Source of the DNA: Nakamurella leprariae
GTDB lineage: Bacteria > Actinomycetota > Actinomycetes > Mycobacteriales > Nakamurellaceae
DNA length: 64,000 nt
Assembly (NCBI RefSeq): GCF_016918035.1
Contig: NZ_JAERWK010000027.1
Location: 1 to 64,000 of the forward strand
Reading direction: 5' to 3'
The position numbers were made by a program, and so were the translations under genes. The notes beneath the pieces are model-generated. The model was not told where the DNA came from and did no database searches. It saw nothing but the letters and a program-made list of their open reading frames with translations. Shown in pieces: positions 17,842 to 25,513 of this stretch (the first letter of the stretch is position 1; each line of letters opens with the position of its first letter).

Positions 17842-19131
17842 TCAGAACTCCAACAGGTTGTCGCGGAACCGGTCGTGGGAGTACCCGGACCGCATCAGCC
17901 GTCGGCGCCGCAACGCCGGCGCCAGGCCGTCGGCCACCTCGGCGATGTTCTTGCGGGTCGGCGCGGACGCGATGAGGAAGCCGTCACCACCGACGTGGTC
18001 CATCACCTCGGCCATCTGCACGGCCACGCTGTCCGGCGTACCGATCAGGTCGACCGATCCGAACCGGTGGTTCGACGCGATCTCGCGCAGCGTGCGGCCG
18101 CCCTGGGCCAGGCTCTGCATGGTCGAGACGTGGCCGTTGTTCCCGGACAGGTCGGGCATCGGGCCGTCGAGGTCGAACTTCGAGAAGTCCATGCTGGTGA
18201 AGTAGGACATCGCGGCCAGGGTGCCCTCGAGGTTCTGCTCGTGCGCCGCCCGGATCCGGTCACGCTTGTCGTGCGCCTCGGCGTCCGTGTCGGCCATCAC
18301 CGGGTCGACCAGGAACAGCACCTTGACGTCGGAGGGTTTGCGGCCCTTGGCCCGCAACCGGGCCGAGATGTCGTCCCGGTACTCCTTCATCGCCTCGACG
18401 CCGTAGACCTGGGCGATGATGGTGTCGGCGTGCGCCGCCCCGAACTCGCGGCCGGCCGGCGATCCCCCCGCCTGGCACAGCACCGGCCGGCGTTGCGGGC
18501 CGGGCACCGTGTTCAGCGGGCCGCGGGTCCTGTAGAACCGTCCCTCGAAGTCGGCCCGGTGGATCCTGGTGTGATCGGCGAAGACGCCGCTCTGCTCGTC
18601 CAGCTGCAGGGCCCCCTCCTCCCACGTCTCCCACAGCGCCTCGACCGCCCGGACCCATTCGTCGGCCATCTCGTACCGCAGGTCGTGCTCGAAATGCTGG
18701 TCGTGACCGTAGTTCTGGGCGGCCGCGTGCGGGCTGGCGGTGACCAGGTTGACACCGATCCGGCCACCGGTCAGGTGGTCCAGCGTGGTGAACAGCCGTG
18801 CGGCCAGGAACGGCGGGTAGAAGGTGGTGGCCACGGTGCCGATCAGCCCGATGTGCCGCGTCTCGCGAGCCAGGATGGGCAGCAGCGGCAGCGGGTCGTG
18901 CCGGATGACGACACCTGCCTTGACCGAACTCTCGAAGGTGCCCTGGTAGATGTCGGGCAGCACCGAGGAGTCCTCGAACATCAGGTAGTCGAACCCGGCG
19001 TGTTCGAGCGCCTGGGCCATGCCGATGTAGAGCTCGGGCTGGGCGACGTCGGAGCGCACGTTGCCGGACCACTGCCCGTTCCAGCCGTACACGCCGAAGC
19101 CGGTCGTCAGGAACCATCCCATGTGGAACAT
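17842..19131 (-). CDS. LLM-class flavin monooxygenase A (NtaA/SnaA/DszA family)
   Basis: FMN-dependent two-component monooxygenase of 429 residues with a bacterial-luciferase TIM barrel. Family features are M-F-H-M-G-W-F at the start, G-F-D-Y-L-M-F-E-D-S-S near 47-57, P-F-L-A-A-R-L-F-T-T-L-D-H-L-T-G-G-R and N-L-V-T-A-S (~107-135), the Y-G-H/H-D-x-R-Y-x-M-A-D-E-W segment, and G-P-Q-R-R-P-V-L-C-Q-A-G-G-S (~220). Relatives oxidise nitrilotriacetate, EDTA, dibenzothiophene sulfone or dimethyl sulfide using FMNH2 from a separate reductase, and none is seen here. Last of four tandem paralogues; AGAGG precedes the ATG; 35 bases after copy B and 7 before the GntR gene. Confidence 0.93.
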   Translation of the reverse strand: MFHMGWFLTTGFGVYGWNGQWSGNVRSDVAQPELYIGMAQALEHAGFDYLMFEDSSVLPDIYQGTFESSVKAGVVIRHDPLPLLPILARETRHIGLIGTVATTFYPPFLAARLFTTLDHLTGGRIGVNLVTASPHAAAQNYGHDQHFEHDLRYEMADEWVRAVEALWETWEEGALQLDEQSGVFADHTRIHRADFEGRFYRTRGPLNTVPGPQRRPVLCQAGGSPAGREFGAAHADTIIAQVYGVEAMKEYRDDISARLRAKGRKPSDVKVLFLVDPVMADTDAEAHDKRDRIRAAHEQNLEGTLAAMSYFTSMDFSKFDLDGPMPDLSGNNGHVSTMQSLAQGGRTLREIASNHRFGSVDLIGTPDSVAVQMAEVMDHVGGDGFLIASAPTRKNIAEVADGLAPALRRRRLMRSGYSHDRFRDNLLEF

Positions 19132-19166
19132 GTGTCGCCTCTGCTCTTGTCGTGTGGTCCGGACGG

Positions 19167-20468
19167 TCAGAACTCGAGCAGGTTGTCGCGGAACCGGTCG
19201 TAGGAGTAGCCGGACCGGATCAGACCGCGGCGGCGCAGCTCCGGGGCCAGACCGTCGGCGATCTCGGCGATGCTCTTGCGGGTCGGCGGGGTGCCGATGA
19301 GGAAGCCGTCACCACCCGCGTGCTCCATCGCCTCGCCCATCTGCGCGGCCACCGAAGCCGGCGTGCCGACCAGCGGGATCGACTCCACCACCTGCCGGCC
19401 GAGCGCGACCTCGCGCAGTGTCTTCCCACCCGCCGCAGCGTTCTGATAGTCCTTCATGCTCGACTGGTGGCCGTTGACCTTGCCGGTGAGATCCGGGAAG
19501 GGCGCGTCCGGATCGAACTGCGAGAAGTCCTTGCCGGACAGGTACGACAGACCGGCCAACGCACCCTCCAGATTGTTCTGCCGCGCGGTCATGGCGCGCT
19601 CCTGCTTGGCGCGCGCATCCTCCTCGGTGTCGGCCAGCACCGGATTGACCAGGAACAGGACCTTCGCGTCCTGCGGTTTCCGACCGTGCGCGATCAGCCG
19701 GCGGCTCATGTCGTCCCGGAACTCTTTCATCGCCTCCACGCCGACGACCGCGGCCACGATGGTGTCGGCGTGCGCCGCGGCCAGCTCACGGCCGGCCGGC
19801 GACCCGCCGGCCTGACAGACCACCGGCCGGCGCTGCGGCCCGGGCACCGTGTTCAGTGGTCCCCGGGTCTTGTAGTACTTCCCGTGGAAGTCCGCCCGGT
19901 GGATCTTGGTGTGGTCGGCGAAGACCCCGGCCTGCTCGTCGAGCTGCAGCGCGTCCTCCTCCCAGGTCTCCCACAGCGCGGAGACCGCCTGCATCCACTC
20001 GTCCGCCATGGCGTACCGCTCGTCGTGCTCGAAATGCTCCTCGTGGCCGTAGTTCTGGGCCGCGGCGTGCGGGCTGGCGGTGACCAGGTTGATGCCGACT
20101 CGGCCGCCGGTGAGGTGGTCCAGCGTGGTGAACAACCGGGCGGCCAGGAACGGCGGGTAGAACGGGGTGGCGATGGTGCCGATCACGCCGATGTGCCGGG
20201 TGGCCCGGGCGATGAGCGGGATCATCGGGATGGGGTCCATCCGGATCACCCCGGTGCGGGCGGAGTGCCGGAACGATCCCTGGTAGATGTCGGGCAGGAC
20301 CGAGGAGTCCTCCAGCATCATGTAGTCGAACCCGGCGTTCTCCAGCGCCTGCCCCATCCCGATGAACAACTCCGGGTTGGCCACGTCGCGCGAGGCGTTG
20401 CCCGACCACTGACCGCCCCAGCCGTACACCCCGAAGCCGTAGCCCAGGAACCACCCCATGTGGAACAT
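19167..20468 (-). CDS. LLM-class flavin monooxygenase B
   Basis: Paralogue of 433 residues with the same block order as copy A: M-F-H-M-G-W-F, F-D-Y-M-M-L-E-D-S-S, the F-T-T-L-D-H-L-T-G-G-R flavin-site region, N-L-V-T-A-S-P-H-A-A-A-Q-N-Y-G, and the C-terminal R-S-G-Y-S-Y-D-R-F-R-D-N-L-L-E-F shared almost word for word with A and C. Its closest relative by eye is copy C (equal length, long identical runs such as G-R-E-L-A-A-A-H-A-D-T-I-V-A-A-V-V-G-V-E). Substitutions cluster around residues 65-85 (S-F-R-H-S-A-R-T-G-V-I), near the expected substrate entrance, suggesting the copies accept different substrates. GAGAGGA precedes the ATG. Confidence 0.93.
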   Translation of the reverse strand: MFHMGWFLGYGFGVYGWGGQWSGNASRDVANPELFIGMGQALENAGFDYMMLEDSSVLPDIYQGSFRHSARTGVIRMDPIPMIPLIARATRHIGVIGTIATPFYPPFLAARLFTTLDHLTGGRVGINLVTASPHAAAQNYGHEEHFEHDERYAMADEWMQAVSALWETWEEDALQLDEQAGVFADHTKIHRADFHGKYYKTRGPLNTVPGPQRRPVVCQAGGSPAGRELAAAHADTIVAAVVGVEAMKEFRDDMSRRLIAHGRKPQDAKVLFLVNPVLADTEEDARAKQERAMTARQNNLEGALAGLSYLSGKDFSQFDPDAPFPDLTGKVNGHQSSMKDYQNAAAGGKTLREVALGRQVVESIPLVGTPASVAAQMGEAMEHAGGDGFLIGTPPTRKSIAEIADGLAPELRRRGLIRSGYSYDRFRDNLLEF

Positions 20469-20537
20469 CGACGCTGTCCTCTCGGTCGTCCGGCGGCGAC
20501 GCCGGCGGAGTGGGCGGCCGCAGCCACCCGGTCGTGG

Positions 20538-21839
20538 TCAGAACTCGAGCAGGTTGTCGCGGAAGCGGTCGTAGGAGTACCCGGACCGGATCAGACCGCG
20601 CCGCCGCAGCTGCGGCGCCAGCCCGTCGGCGATCTCGGCGATGCTCTTGCGCGTCACCGGGTTGGCGATGAGGAAGCCGTCTCCGCCGGCGTGCTGCATC
20701 GCCTCGTCCATCTGGGCGGCCACGGTGGCCGGCGAGCCGACCAGCGGCACCGACTCGACCACCGCCCGCTCCCGGGCGACCTGCCGCCACGTCTTCCCCC
20801 CGGCGGCGGCGTCCTGGTAGTCCTGCATGGTCGACTGGTGACCGTTCACCCGGCCGGTCAGATCGGGGAACGGCTCGTCGGGGTCGTACTGCGAGAGGTC
20901 GATGCCGCTGGTGTACGACAGGCCGGCCATGAAGCCCTCGACGTTGGCGGCCCGCGCCTCGACCATCCGGTCGTACTTGGCCTGTGCCTCGGCGTCAGTG
21001 TCGCCCAGCACCGGGTTGACCAGGAACATGACCTTGGCGTCCTGCGGCTTGCGGCCATGTGCGATCAGCCGCCGGCTGATGTCGTCCCGGTACTCCTTCA
21101 TCGCCTCCACGCCGACCACCGCGGCCACGATGGTGTCGGCGTGCGCCGCGGCCAGCTCACGACCGGCCGGCGACCCGCCGGCCTGGCAGATGACCGGCCG
21201 GCGCTGCGGCCCTGGCACCGTGTTCAACGGCCCACGGGTCTTGTAGAAGCGGCCCTGGAAGTCGGCCCGGTGGATCTTGCTGTGGTCGGCGAACACGCCG
21301 GTCTGCTCGTCCAGCTGCAGCGCGCCCTCCTCCCAGGTCTCCCACAGCGCGGAGACCGCCTGCATCCACTCGTCAGCCATCTCGTAGCGCAGGTCGTGCT
21401 CGACATGCTGATCGAGACCGTAGTTCTGTGCCGCGGCGTGCGGGCTGGCGGTGACCAGGTTGATGCCGACCCGGCCACCGGTGAGATGGTCCAGCGTGGT
21501 GAACAACCGCGCGGCCAGGAACGGCGGGTAGAACGTGGTGGCCGCGGTGGCGATGACCCCGATGTGCTTGGTGGCCCGGGCGATGAGCGGCACCAGGGGC
21601 ATCGGGTCGTGGCGGACGGTGGCCGTCTTGAGCGCCATCCGCGGCGAGCCCTCGTAGATGTCCGGCAGGACCGAGGAGTCCTCCAGCATCATGTAGTCGA
21701 ACCCGGCGTGCTCCAGGGCCTGCGCCATCCCCATGAACAACTCCGGCCGGGCCACGTCCCGCGAGACGTTGCCCGACCACTGACCACCCCAGCCGTACAC
21801 GCCGAACCCGGTGGTCAGGAACCAACCCATGTGGAACAT
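20538..21839 (-). CDS. LLM-class flavin monooxygenase C
   Basis: Paralogue of 433 residues, nearest to copy B. It keeps all family blocks, including V-G-I-N-L-V-T-A-S-P-H and Y-G-L-D-Q-H-V-E-H-D-L-R-Y-E-M-A-D-E-W-M (where B has Y-G-H-E-E-H-F). The variable segment after I-Y reads E-G-S-P-R-M-A-L-K-T-A-T-V, different from A and B. The 63- and 69-base gaps on either side and the strong AGGGAG ribosome site before the ATG suit independent translation within one transcript. The extended DNA identity with copy B (e.g. around 19750-19860 against 21110-21240) marks a tandem duplication that could recombine. Confidence 0.93.
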   Translation of the reverse strand: MFHMGWFLTTGFGVYGWGGQWSGNVSRDVARPELFMGMAQALEHAGFDYMMLEDSSVLPDIYEGSPRMALKTATVRHDPMPLVPLIARATKHIGVIATAATTFYPPFLAARLFTTLDHLTGGRVGINLVTASPHAAAQNYGLDQHVEHDLRYEMADEWMQAVSALWETWEEGALQLDEQTGVFADHSKIHRADFQGRFYKTRGPLNTVPGPQRRPVICQAGGSPAGRELAAAHADTIVAAVVGVEAMKEYRDDISRRLIAHGRKPQDAKVMFLVNPVLGDTDAEAQAKYDRMVEARAANVEGFMAGLSYTSGIDLSQYDPDEPFPDLTGRVNGHQSTMQDYQDAAAGGKTWRQVARERAVVESVPLVGSPATVAAQMDEAMQHAGGDGFLIANPVTRKSIAEIADGLAPQLRRRGLIRSGYSYDRFRDNLLEF

Positions 21840-21902
21840 CCGGACTCCCTGCGGATCTCGACGGACGATGGAGCGGACGGACCGATGCTCGGACGCGACC
21901 GC

Positions 21903-23192
21903 TCAGAAGGCGAAGAGGTTCTCCCGGAACGTCGGCCAGTCGTAGCTGTCGCGGGCCAGGCCGCGCCGACGCAGCTCGGCGCCCAGACCGTCACTGACCT
22001 CGGCGACCTGACGGCGCTCGATGCCGCCACCGATGAGGAACCCGTCGGCGCCGGTCTGCGCGGCGATGTCGGCCATCTCGTCCGCGATGGACTCCGGGGT
22101 CCCGGTGAACGAGATCGACTGACTGATCGGCTTGGACATGACCTCGCGCACGGTCTTGCCCTCGCTGCCGATGAGGTAGTGCTGCAGGACCGACTGGGCG
22201 TTGTTGGTGGTCAGCTCGGGGAACGGCGCATCCAGATCCAGCGTGGATCCGTCGATGCCGCTGGCGAACGACAACGAGGCCAGGTTCAGCTCCAGGTTGA
22301 GCGCCGCGTCGTTCTCCCGCACGGCGCGGAAGGCGTCGGCCTCCGCCATGGTGGCGAAGACATGCACATCGCAGATGAACAGCACCTTGACGTCCTGGGG
22401 CTTGCGGCCGTTGGCGATCAGTCGCCGCGAGATGTCGTCCCGGTACTCCTTCATCCGCTCCACGCCGCGGGCCTGGGCGATGATGGTGTCCGCGTGCCGG
22501 GCGCCGAACTCGCGTCCGGTCGGCGAGCCACCGGCCTGGCAGATGACCGGCCGGCGCTGCGGGCCCGGCTGGCAGTTGAGCGGCCCGCGGGAGCGGTAGT
22601 ACTTGCCCTCGAAGTTGATCGGGTGAACCTTGCTCGGGTCGACGTAGGTCCGGGTGACCGGATCGTTGACGATGGCGCCCGGCTCCCAGGCGTCCCAGAG
22701 CTGCGACACCACCTGCATCCACTCATCGGCCCGGGCGTAGCGCTTGTCGTGGTCCCAGTCGTCCTGCAGACCGTAGTTCTCGGCCGAGCGGATGTTGTGC
22801 GCGGTGACCAGGTTCATCCCGACCCGACCCTTGGTCAGGTGGTCGAGCGTGGTCAGCAGCCGGGCGGCGAAGAACGGCGGGTACCAGGATGTGGTGACCG
22901 TGCCGATGAGACCGATGTTGTCGGTCTCCCGGGCGATCGTGGCCAGCAGCGGCAGCGGATCGAGCTTGGGTGCGGCCGCGGCGTTCCGCAGCGCCCAGTC
23001 CTGCGAGGAGCCGTAGACGTCCGGGATGAAGGACCCGTCCTCGAACATCATGTAGTCGAACCCGGCCCGCTCGAGCGCCCGCGCGGCCTCGATGTACTGC
23101 TCGGGCTGCGTCCACTCCTCGCCGCCGCGCCCGGACCAGGTCCGGCCCCACGACTGGACGGTGTAACTCAGGAACCATCCGAAATGCAGCAT
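21903..23192 (-). CDS. LLM-class flavin monooxygenase D (divergent copy)
   Basis: The most divergent of the four paralogues, 429 residues, and first of them in transcription. It begins M-L-H-F-G-W-F-L-S-Y-T-V-Q-S-W-G, has F-D-Y-M-M-F-E-D-G-S rather than E-D-S-S, N-L-V-T-A-H-N-I-R-S-A-E-N-Y-G in place of T-A-S-P-H-A-A-A-Q-N-Y-G, and ends Y-D-W-P-T-F-R-E-N-L-F-A-F. The change of S-P-H to H-N-I at the flavin/substrate pocket implies a different substrate or reaction step. GAGAGAGAG six bases ahead supports ATG 23192; an in-frame ATG at 23219 would add nine residues without a ribosome site. It follows the MFS gene by 109 bases. Confidence 0.92.
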   Translation of the reverse strand: MLHFGWFLSYTVQSWGRTWSGRGGEEWTQPEQYIEAARALERAGFDYMMFEDGSFIPDVYGSSQDWALRNAAAAPKLDPLPLLATIARETDNIGLIGTVTTSWYPPFFAARLLTTLDHLTKGRVGMNLVTAHNIRSAENYGLQDDWDHDKRYARADEWMQVVSQLWDAWEPGAIVNDPVTRTYVDPSKVHPINFEGKYYRSRGPLNCQPGPQRRPVICQAGGSPTGREFGARHADTIIAQARGVERMKEYRDDISRRLIANGRKPQDVKVLFICDVHVFATMAEADAFRAVRENDAALNLELNLASLSFASGIDGSTLDLDAPFPELTTNNAQSVLQHYLIGSEGKTVREVMSKPISQSISFTGTPESIADEMADIAAQTGADGFLIGGGIERRQVAEVSDGLGAELRRRGLARDSYDWPTFRENLFAF

Positions 23193-23301
23193 GTGGCGCT
23201 CTCTCTCGCTGATCGTCATGCCTGGCCGTCAGGCCACCCGGTCCGGTCGCGGGCCGGCTCCTCACGGCGTGGGAGGAGCATGGCAGCGCCATGTTGTCCG
23301 G

Positions 23302-24705
23302 CTATTGCGCCGGTCGGTCGGAACGGTCCGTCCGCGTCAACGTCTCGTGACCGGCAGGTGACGCACCGGGATCCTGGGGCAGCGCCTCGACCGCCGCTTC
23401 GGCGGCGGCGGCGACCTGGTCCTCGGCGCCCTGCACCAGCGGGACCGATGCCGCGGCTTCCTCGACCTCCAGCGGCGGCGGCATGGCGGCCAGCGTGCGC
23501 CGGCCGAAGAAGTAGATGAGGGCCGCCACGGTCGAGAACACCGCGATGCAGGCGTGCATCGCCTCGACCGGCCCGGGTAGGTCCAGCCCGGAGAGCGGGA
23601 CGGTCAGCCCGCCGATGATGAACTGGGCCATGCCGACCAGGCCCGACACCCGGCCGGCGTGCGACCGCTCGACCATCATCGCCATGGCGATCAGGTTCGC
23701 GCCGAGGAAGCCCTGGGCCAGCACCAGCAGGAACAGCAGCGTCAGGGTGATCCACAGTCCGCCGCCCAGCAGGGCCACCAGCACCAGCACCCAGCCGACG
23801 GCCGTCACCGCGGGCAGGGCGACGTTGAGGATGCTCTCGCTCGAGTACCGGCGCAGCAGCCGCGCGTTCATCGTGGTCGCGGTGACCAGGCCGACGGCGT
23901 TGGCGGCGAACACCCAGCTGTACTGGGTGGCCGACAGGCCGTACCCGTCCTGCAGGACGAACGGCGAGGCGGCCAGGTAGGCCATCAGGGCGCCGCTGAC
24001 GAACGCCATGGCGCCGCAGGCGATGAGCACCCGACGTCGGGACGGCCGGCTCAGCCGGGTGCCCCGGGCCTGCACCGACCGGTGTTCGCGGGTGTGGGTC
24101 TCGGGCAGCAGCACGACGACCATCAGCGCACCCAGCACACCGAGCCCGGTGATCATCCCGAAGATCATTCGCCAGGAGCCGATCTCGAGCAGCCACGCCC
24201 CCACCATCGGGCCCACGATCGGAGCGATCGCCGTCGCCGCGCCGAGGTGCGAGAAGAACCGGGCCAGCTGCGGCCCGGCCAGCAGGTCACGGCCGACGGC
24301 CCGGGCGGTGGCCACCCCGCCAGCCGCAGTCAGGCCCTGCAGGAACCGCGCGATGATCAGGAAGGTGATGGTCGGGGCCAGCGCGCACGCCACCGACGCG
24401 ATCACGTACCCGATCATCGAGATGACCACGGGGCCCTTCCGGCCGAACCGGTCGCTCAGCCGGCCGGCGATGATCTGCCCCAGGCACATACCGAAGATGA
24501 CGGCGCTGAGCGTCAGCTGCACGGCCGTGTCGGTGACGTCGAACTCGTCGGCCAGGGCCGGGAAGCTGGGACTGTAGGCGTCCAGCGAGAACGGTCCCAG
24601 CCAGGACAGGGTGATGGCGACGGCGGTGATGCCCTTGGTCAGCCGGGGGCGGCCGGCTCCGAGCCCATCGCTGTGCAGCTCACTCTCGGCGTTCCGGACG
24701 GCCAT
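23302..24705 (-). CDS. MFS multidrug transporter, Bcr/CflA type
   Basis: Inner-membrane proton-coupled exporter of 467 residues with 12 predicted membrane helices. Motif A reads G-R-L-S-D-R-F-G-R-K-G near 82-92, A-R-F-L-Q-G-L-T-A-A-G-G-V-A is the motif B region of the fourth helix, and A-I-A-P-I-V-G-P-M-V-G-A-W matches motif C of antiporters (drug/H+). D-A-Y-S-P-S-F-P-A in helix 1 is typical of Bcr/CflA. An acidic, Ala-rich cytoplasmic tail of about 70 residues follows. Its ATG overlaps the stop of the UTRA-only gene (TGATG), so the two are coupled. In this cluster it could export the oxidised product or protect against the substrate; this is inference. Confidence 0.9.
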   Translation of the reverse strand: MAVRNAESELHSDGLGAGRPRLTKGITAVAITLSWLGPFSLDAYSPSFPALADEFDVTDTAVQLTLSAVIFGMCLGQIIAGRLSDRFGRKGPVVISMIGYVIASVACALAPTITFLIIARFLQGLTAAGGVATARAVGRDLLAGPQLARFFSHLGAATAIAPIVGPMVGAWLLEIGSWRMIFGMITGLGVLGALMVVVLLPETHTREHRSVQARGTRLSRPSRRRVLIACGAMAFVSGALMAYLAASPFVLQDGYGLSATQYSWVFAANAVGLVTATTMNARLLRRYSSESILNVALPAVTAVGWVLVLVALLGGGLWITLTLLFLLVLAQGFLGANLIAMAMMVERSHAGRVSGLVGMAQFIIGGLTVPLSGLDLPGPVEAMHACIAVFSTVAALIYFFGRRTLAAMPPPLEVEEAAASVPLVQGAEDQVAAAAEAAVEALPQDPGASPAGHETLTRTDRSDRPAQ

Positions 24706-25346
24706 CAGCGCACCACCGGTCGGTCGCAGGCGGGCAGGTCGCGGCGGACCACGGCGTAGTCGTCGGTCTGGTCGACCGCGGCGAGATGCTCCATGACGAT
24801 CCGGTCGCCGCGGTAGTGGGTGAAGCTCAGATCGAGCACGACCCCGGACGTGTCCCGCACCTGCATCTCCCGCAGCAGGATCGGCGAGCCCTCGTCCACC
24901 TCGAGCAGTTCGGCCGTCCGGCGCTCGCACGGCACCGACTCGTACGTCGTCCAGCTGTCCCCGAACGGACGTTCGAACAGTACCTGGATCGCCTCCGGGA
25001 CAGCCGGTGTCGGGTCCAGCTCGTTGAGCTCATGGATGCGCCGCGACAGCGTGCGCGGGTCGGTGACGTCGGTGCGCAGGTAGCTGACCCGCAGGTACAG
25101 CGGCGTCCCGTCCAACACGGCCACCTGCTCGGTCATCAACAGGGTGGGCAGCGGCCCCAGCCGCGACTGCAGCAGGGGCGTCGACGGGACGACCCGGTGC
25201 TTCAGGTCGGTGACGGTGAACCGGCGCCCGGCCGTCCCACCGGGCGAGTCAGTCGACTCGTCGAGGGTGGGCACGATCGCACCGGTGTCCATCAGGACGG
25301 GCACCGGGCGGGGTGCGATGAGGGGGCGGGACAGCAGGCGGGGCAC
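24705..25346 (-). CDS. UTRA-domain protein lacking a DNA-binding domain
   Basis: Protein of about 213 residues. Residues ~45-200 read as a UTRA ligand-binding domain: L-P-T-L-L-M-T-E-Q-V-A-V-L-D-G-T-P-L-Y-L-R-V-S-Y-L-R, R-T-A-E-L-L-E-V-D-E-G-S-P-I-L-L-R-E-M-Q and V-L-D-L-S-F-T-H-Y-R-G-D-R-I-V-M-E. UTRA proteins normally begin with a GntR winged helix; here the N-terminal ~45 residues are Pro-rich with none, and only 167 bases separate it from the upstream gene, too few to hide one. TGGAG eight bases ahead selects GTG 25346. It may sense the substrate without binding DNA, perhaps pairing with the GntR-UTRA regulator at the end of the cluster. Confidence 0.8.
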   Translation of the reverse strand: MPRLLSRPLIAPRPVPVLMDTGAIVPTLDESTDSPGGTAGRRFTVTDLKHRVVPSTPLLQSRLGPLPTLLMTEQVAVLDGTPLYLRVSYLRTDVTDPRTLSRRIHELNELDPTPAVPEAIQVLFERPFGDSWTTYESVPCERRTAELLEVDEGSPILLREMQVRDTSGVVLDLSFTHYRGDRIVMEHLAAVDQTDDYAVVRRDLPACDRPVVR

Positions 25347-25439
25347 GGCGTTCACTCCAGATCTCACGGCAGGCGGTCGGGCGCTCGCACCGAGCACCCG
25401 GGGCCGGCGACCTGCACCACGGCAGCGCCGGCCGGACGT

Positions 25440-25489
25440 GCCGAAGGCCGGTCGTCCCCGCGGGTGCGGGAACGACCGGCCGACTCGGC
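25440..25489 (-). terminator. Long stem-loop after the binding-protein gene
   Basis: GGCCGGTCGTCCCCGC (25446-25461) pairs with GCGGGAACGACCGGCC (25466-25481) around a 4-base loop; the single non-Watson-Crick position is a G-U pair only in the leftward transcript, implying selection on that RNA. An outer GCCGA/TCGGC pair extends it. It lies 25-74 bases after the binding-protein stop and before the UTRA gene: a partial terminator or 3' stability element. Confidence 0.75.
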
Positions 25490-25513
25490 GATCACGGGTT
25501 CATGGACAGGCGA

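Noticed and set aside
19152-23519. Open reading frame of over 1400 codons on the plus strand across the four monooxygenase genes
   Set aside because: It is antisense to four clear genes and their gaps, is rich in Arg/Gly/His/Val in shadow fashion, and reflects lack of stop codons in GC-rich complement, not a protein.
25347-25397. Upstream extension of the UTRA-only protein to 25397
   Set aside because: No ribosome site before 25397 and residues unlike UTRA or a winged helix; GTG 25346 has TGGAG at good spacing.
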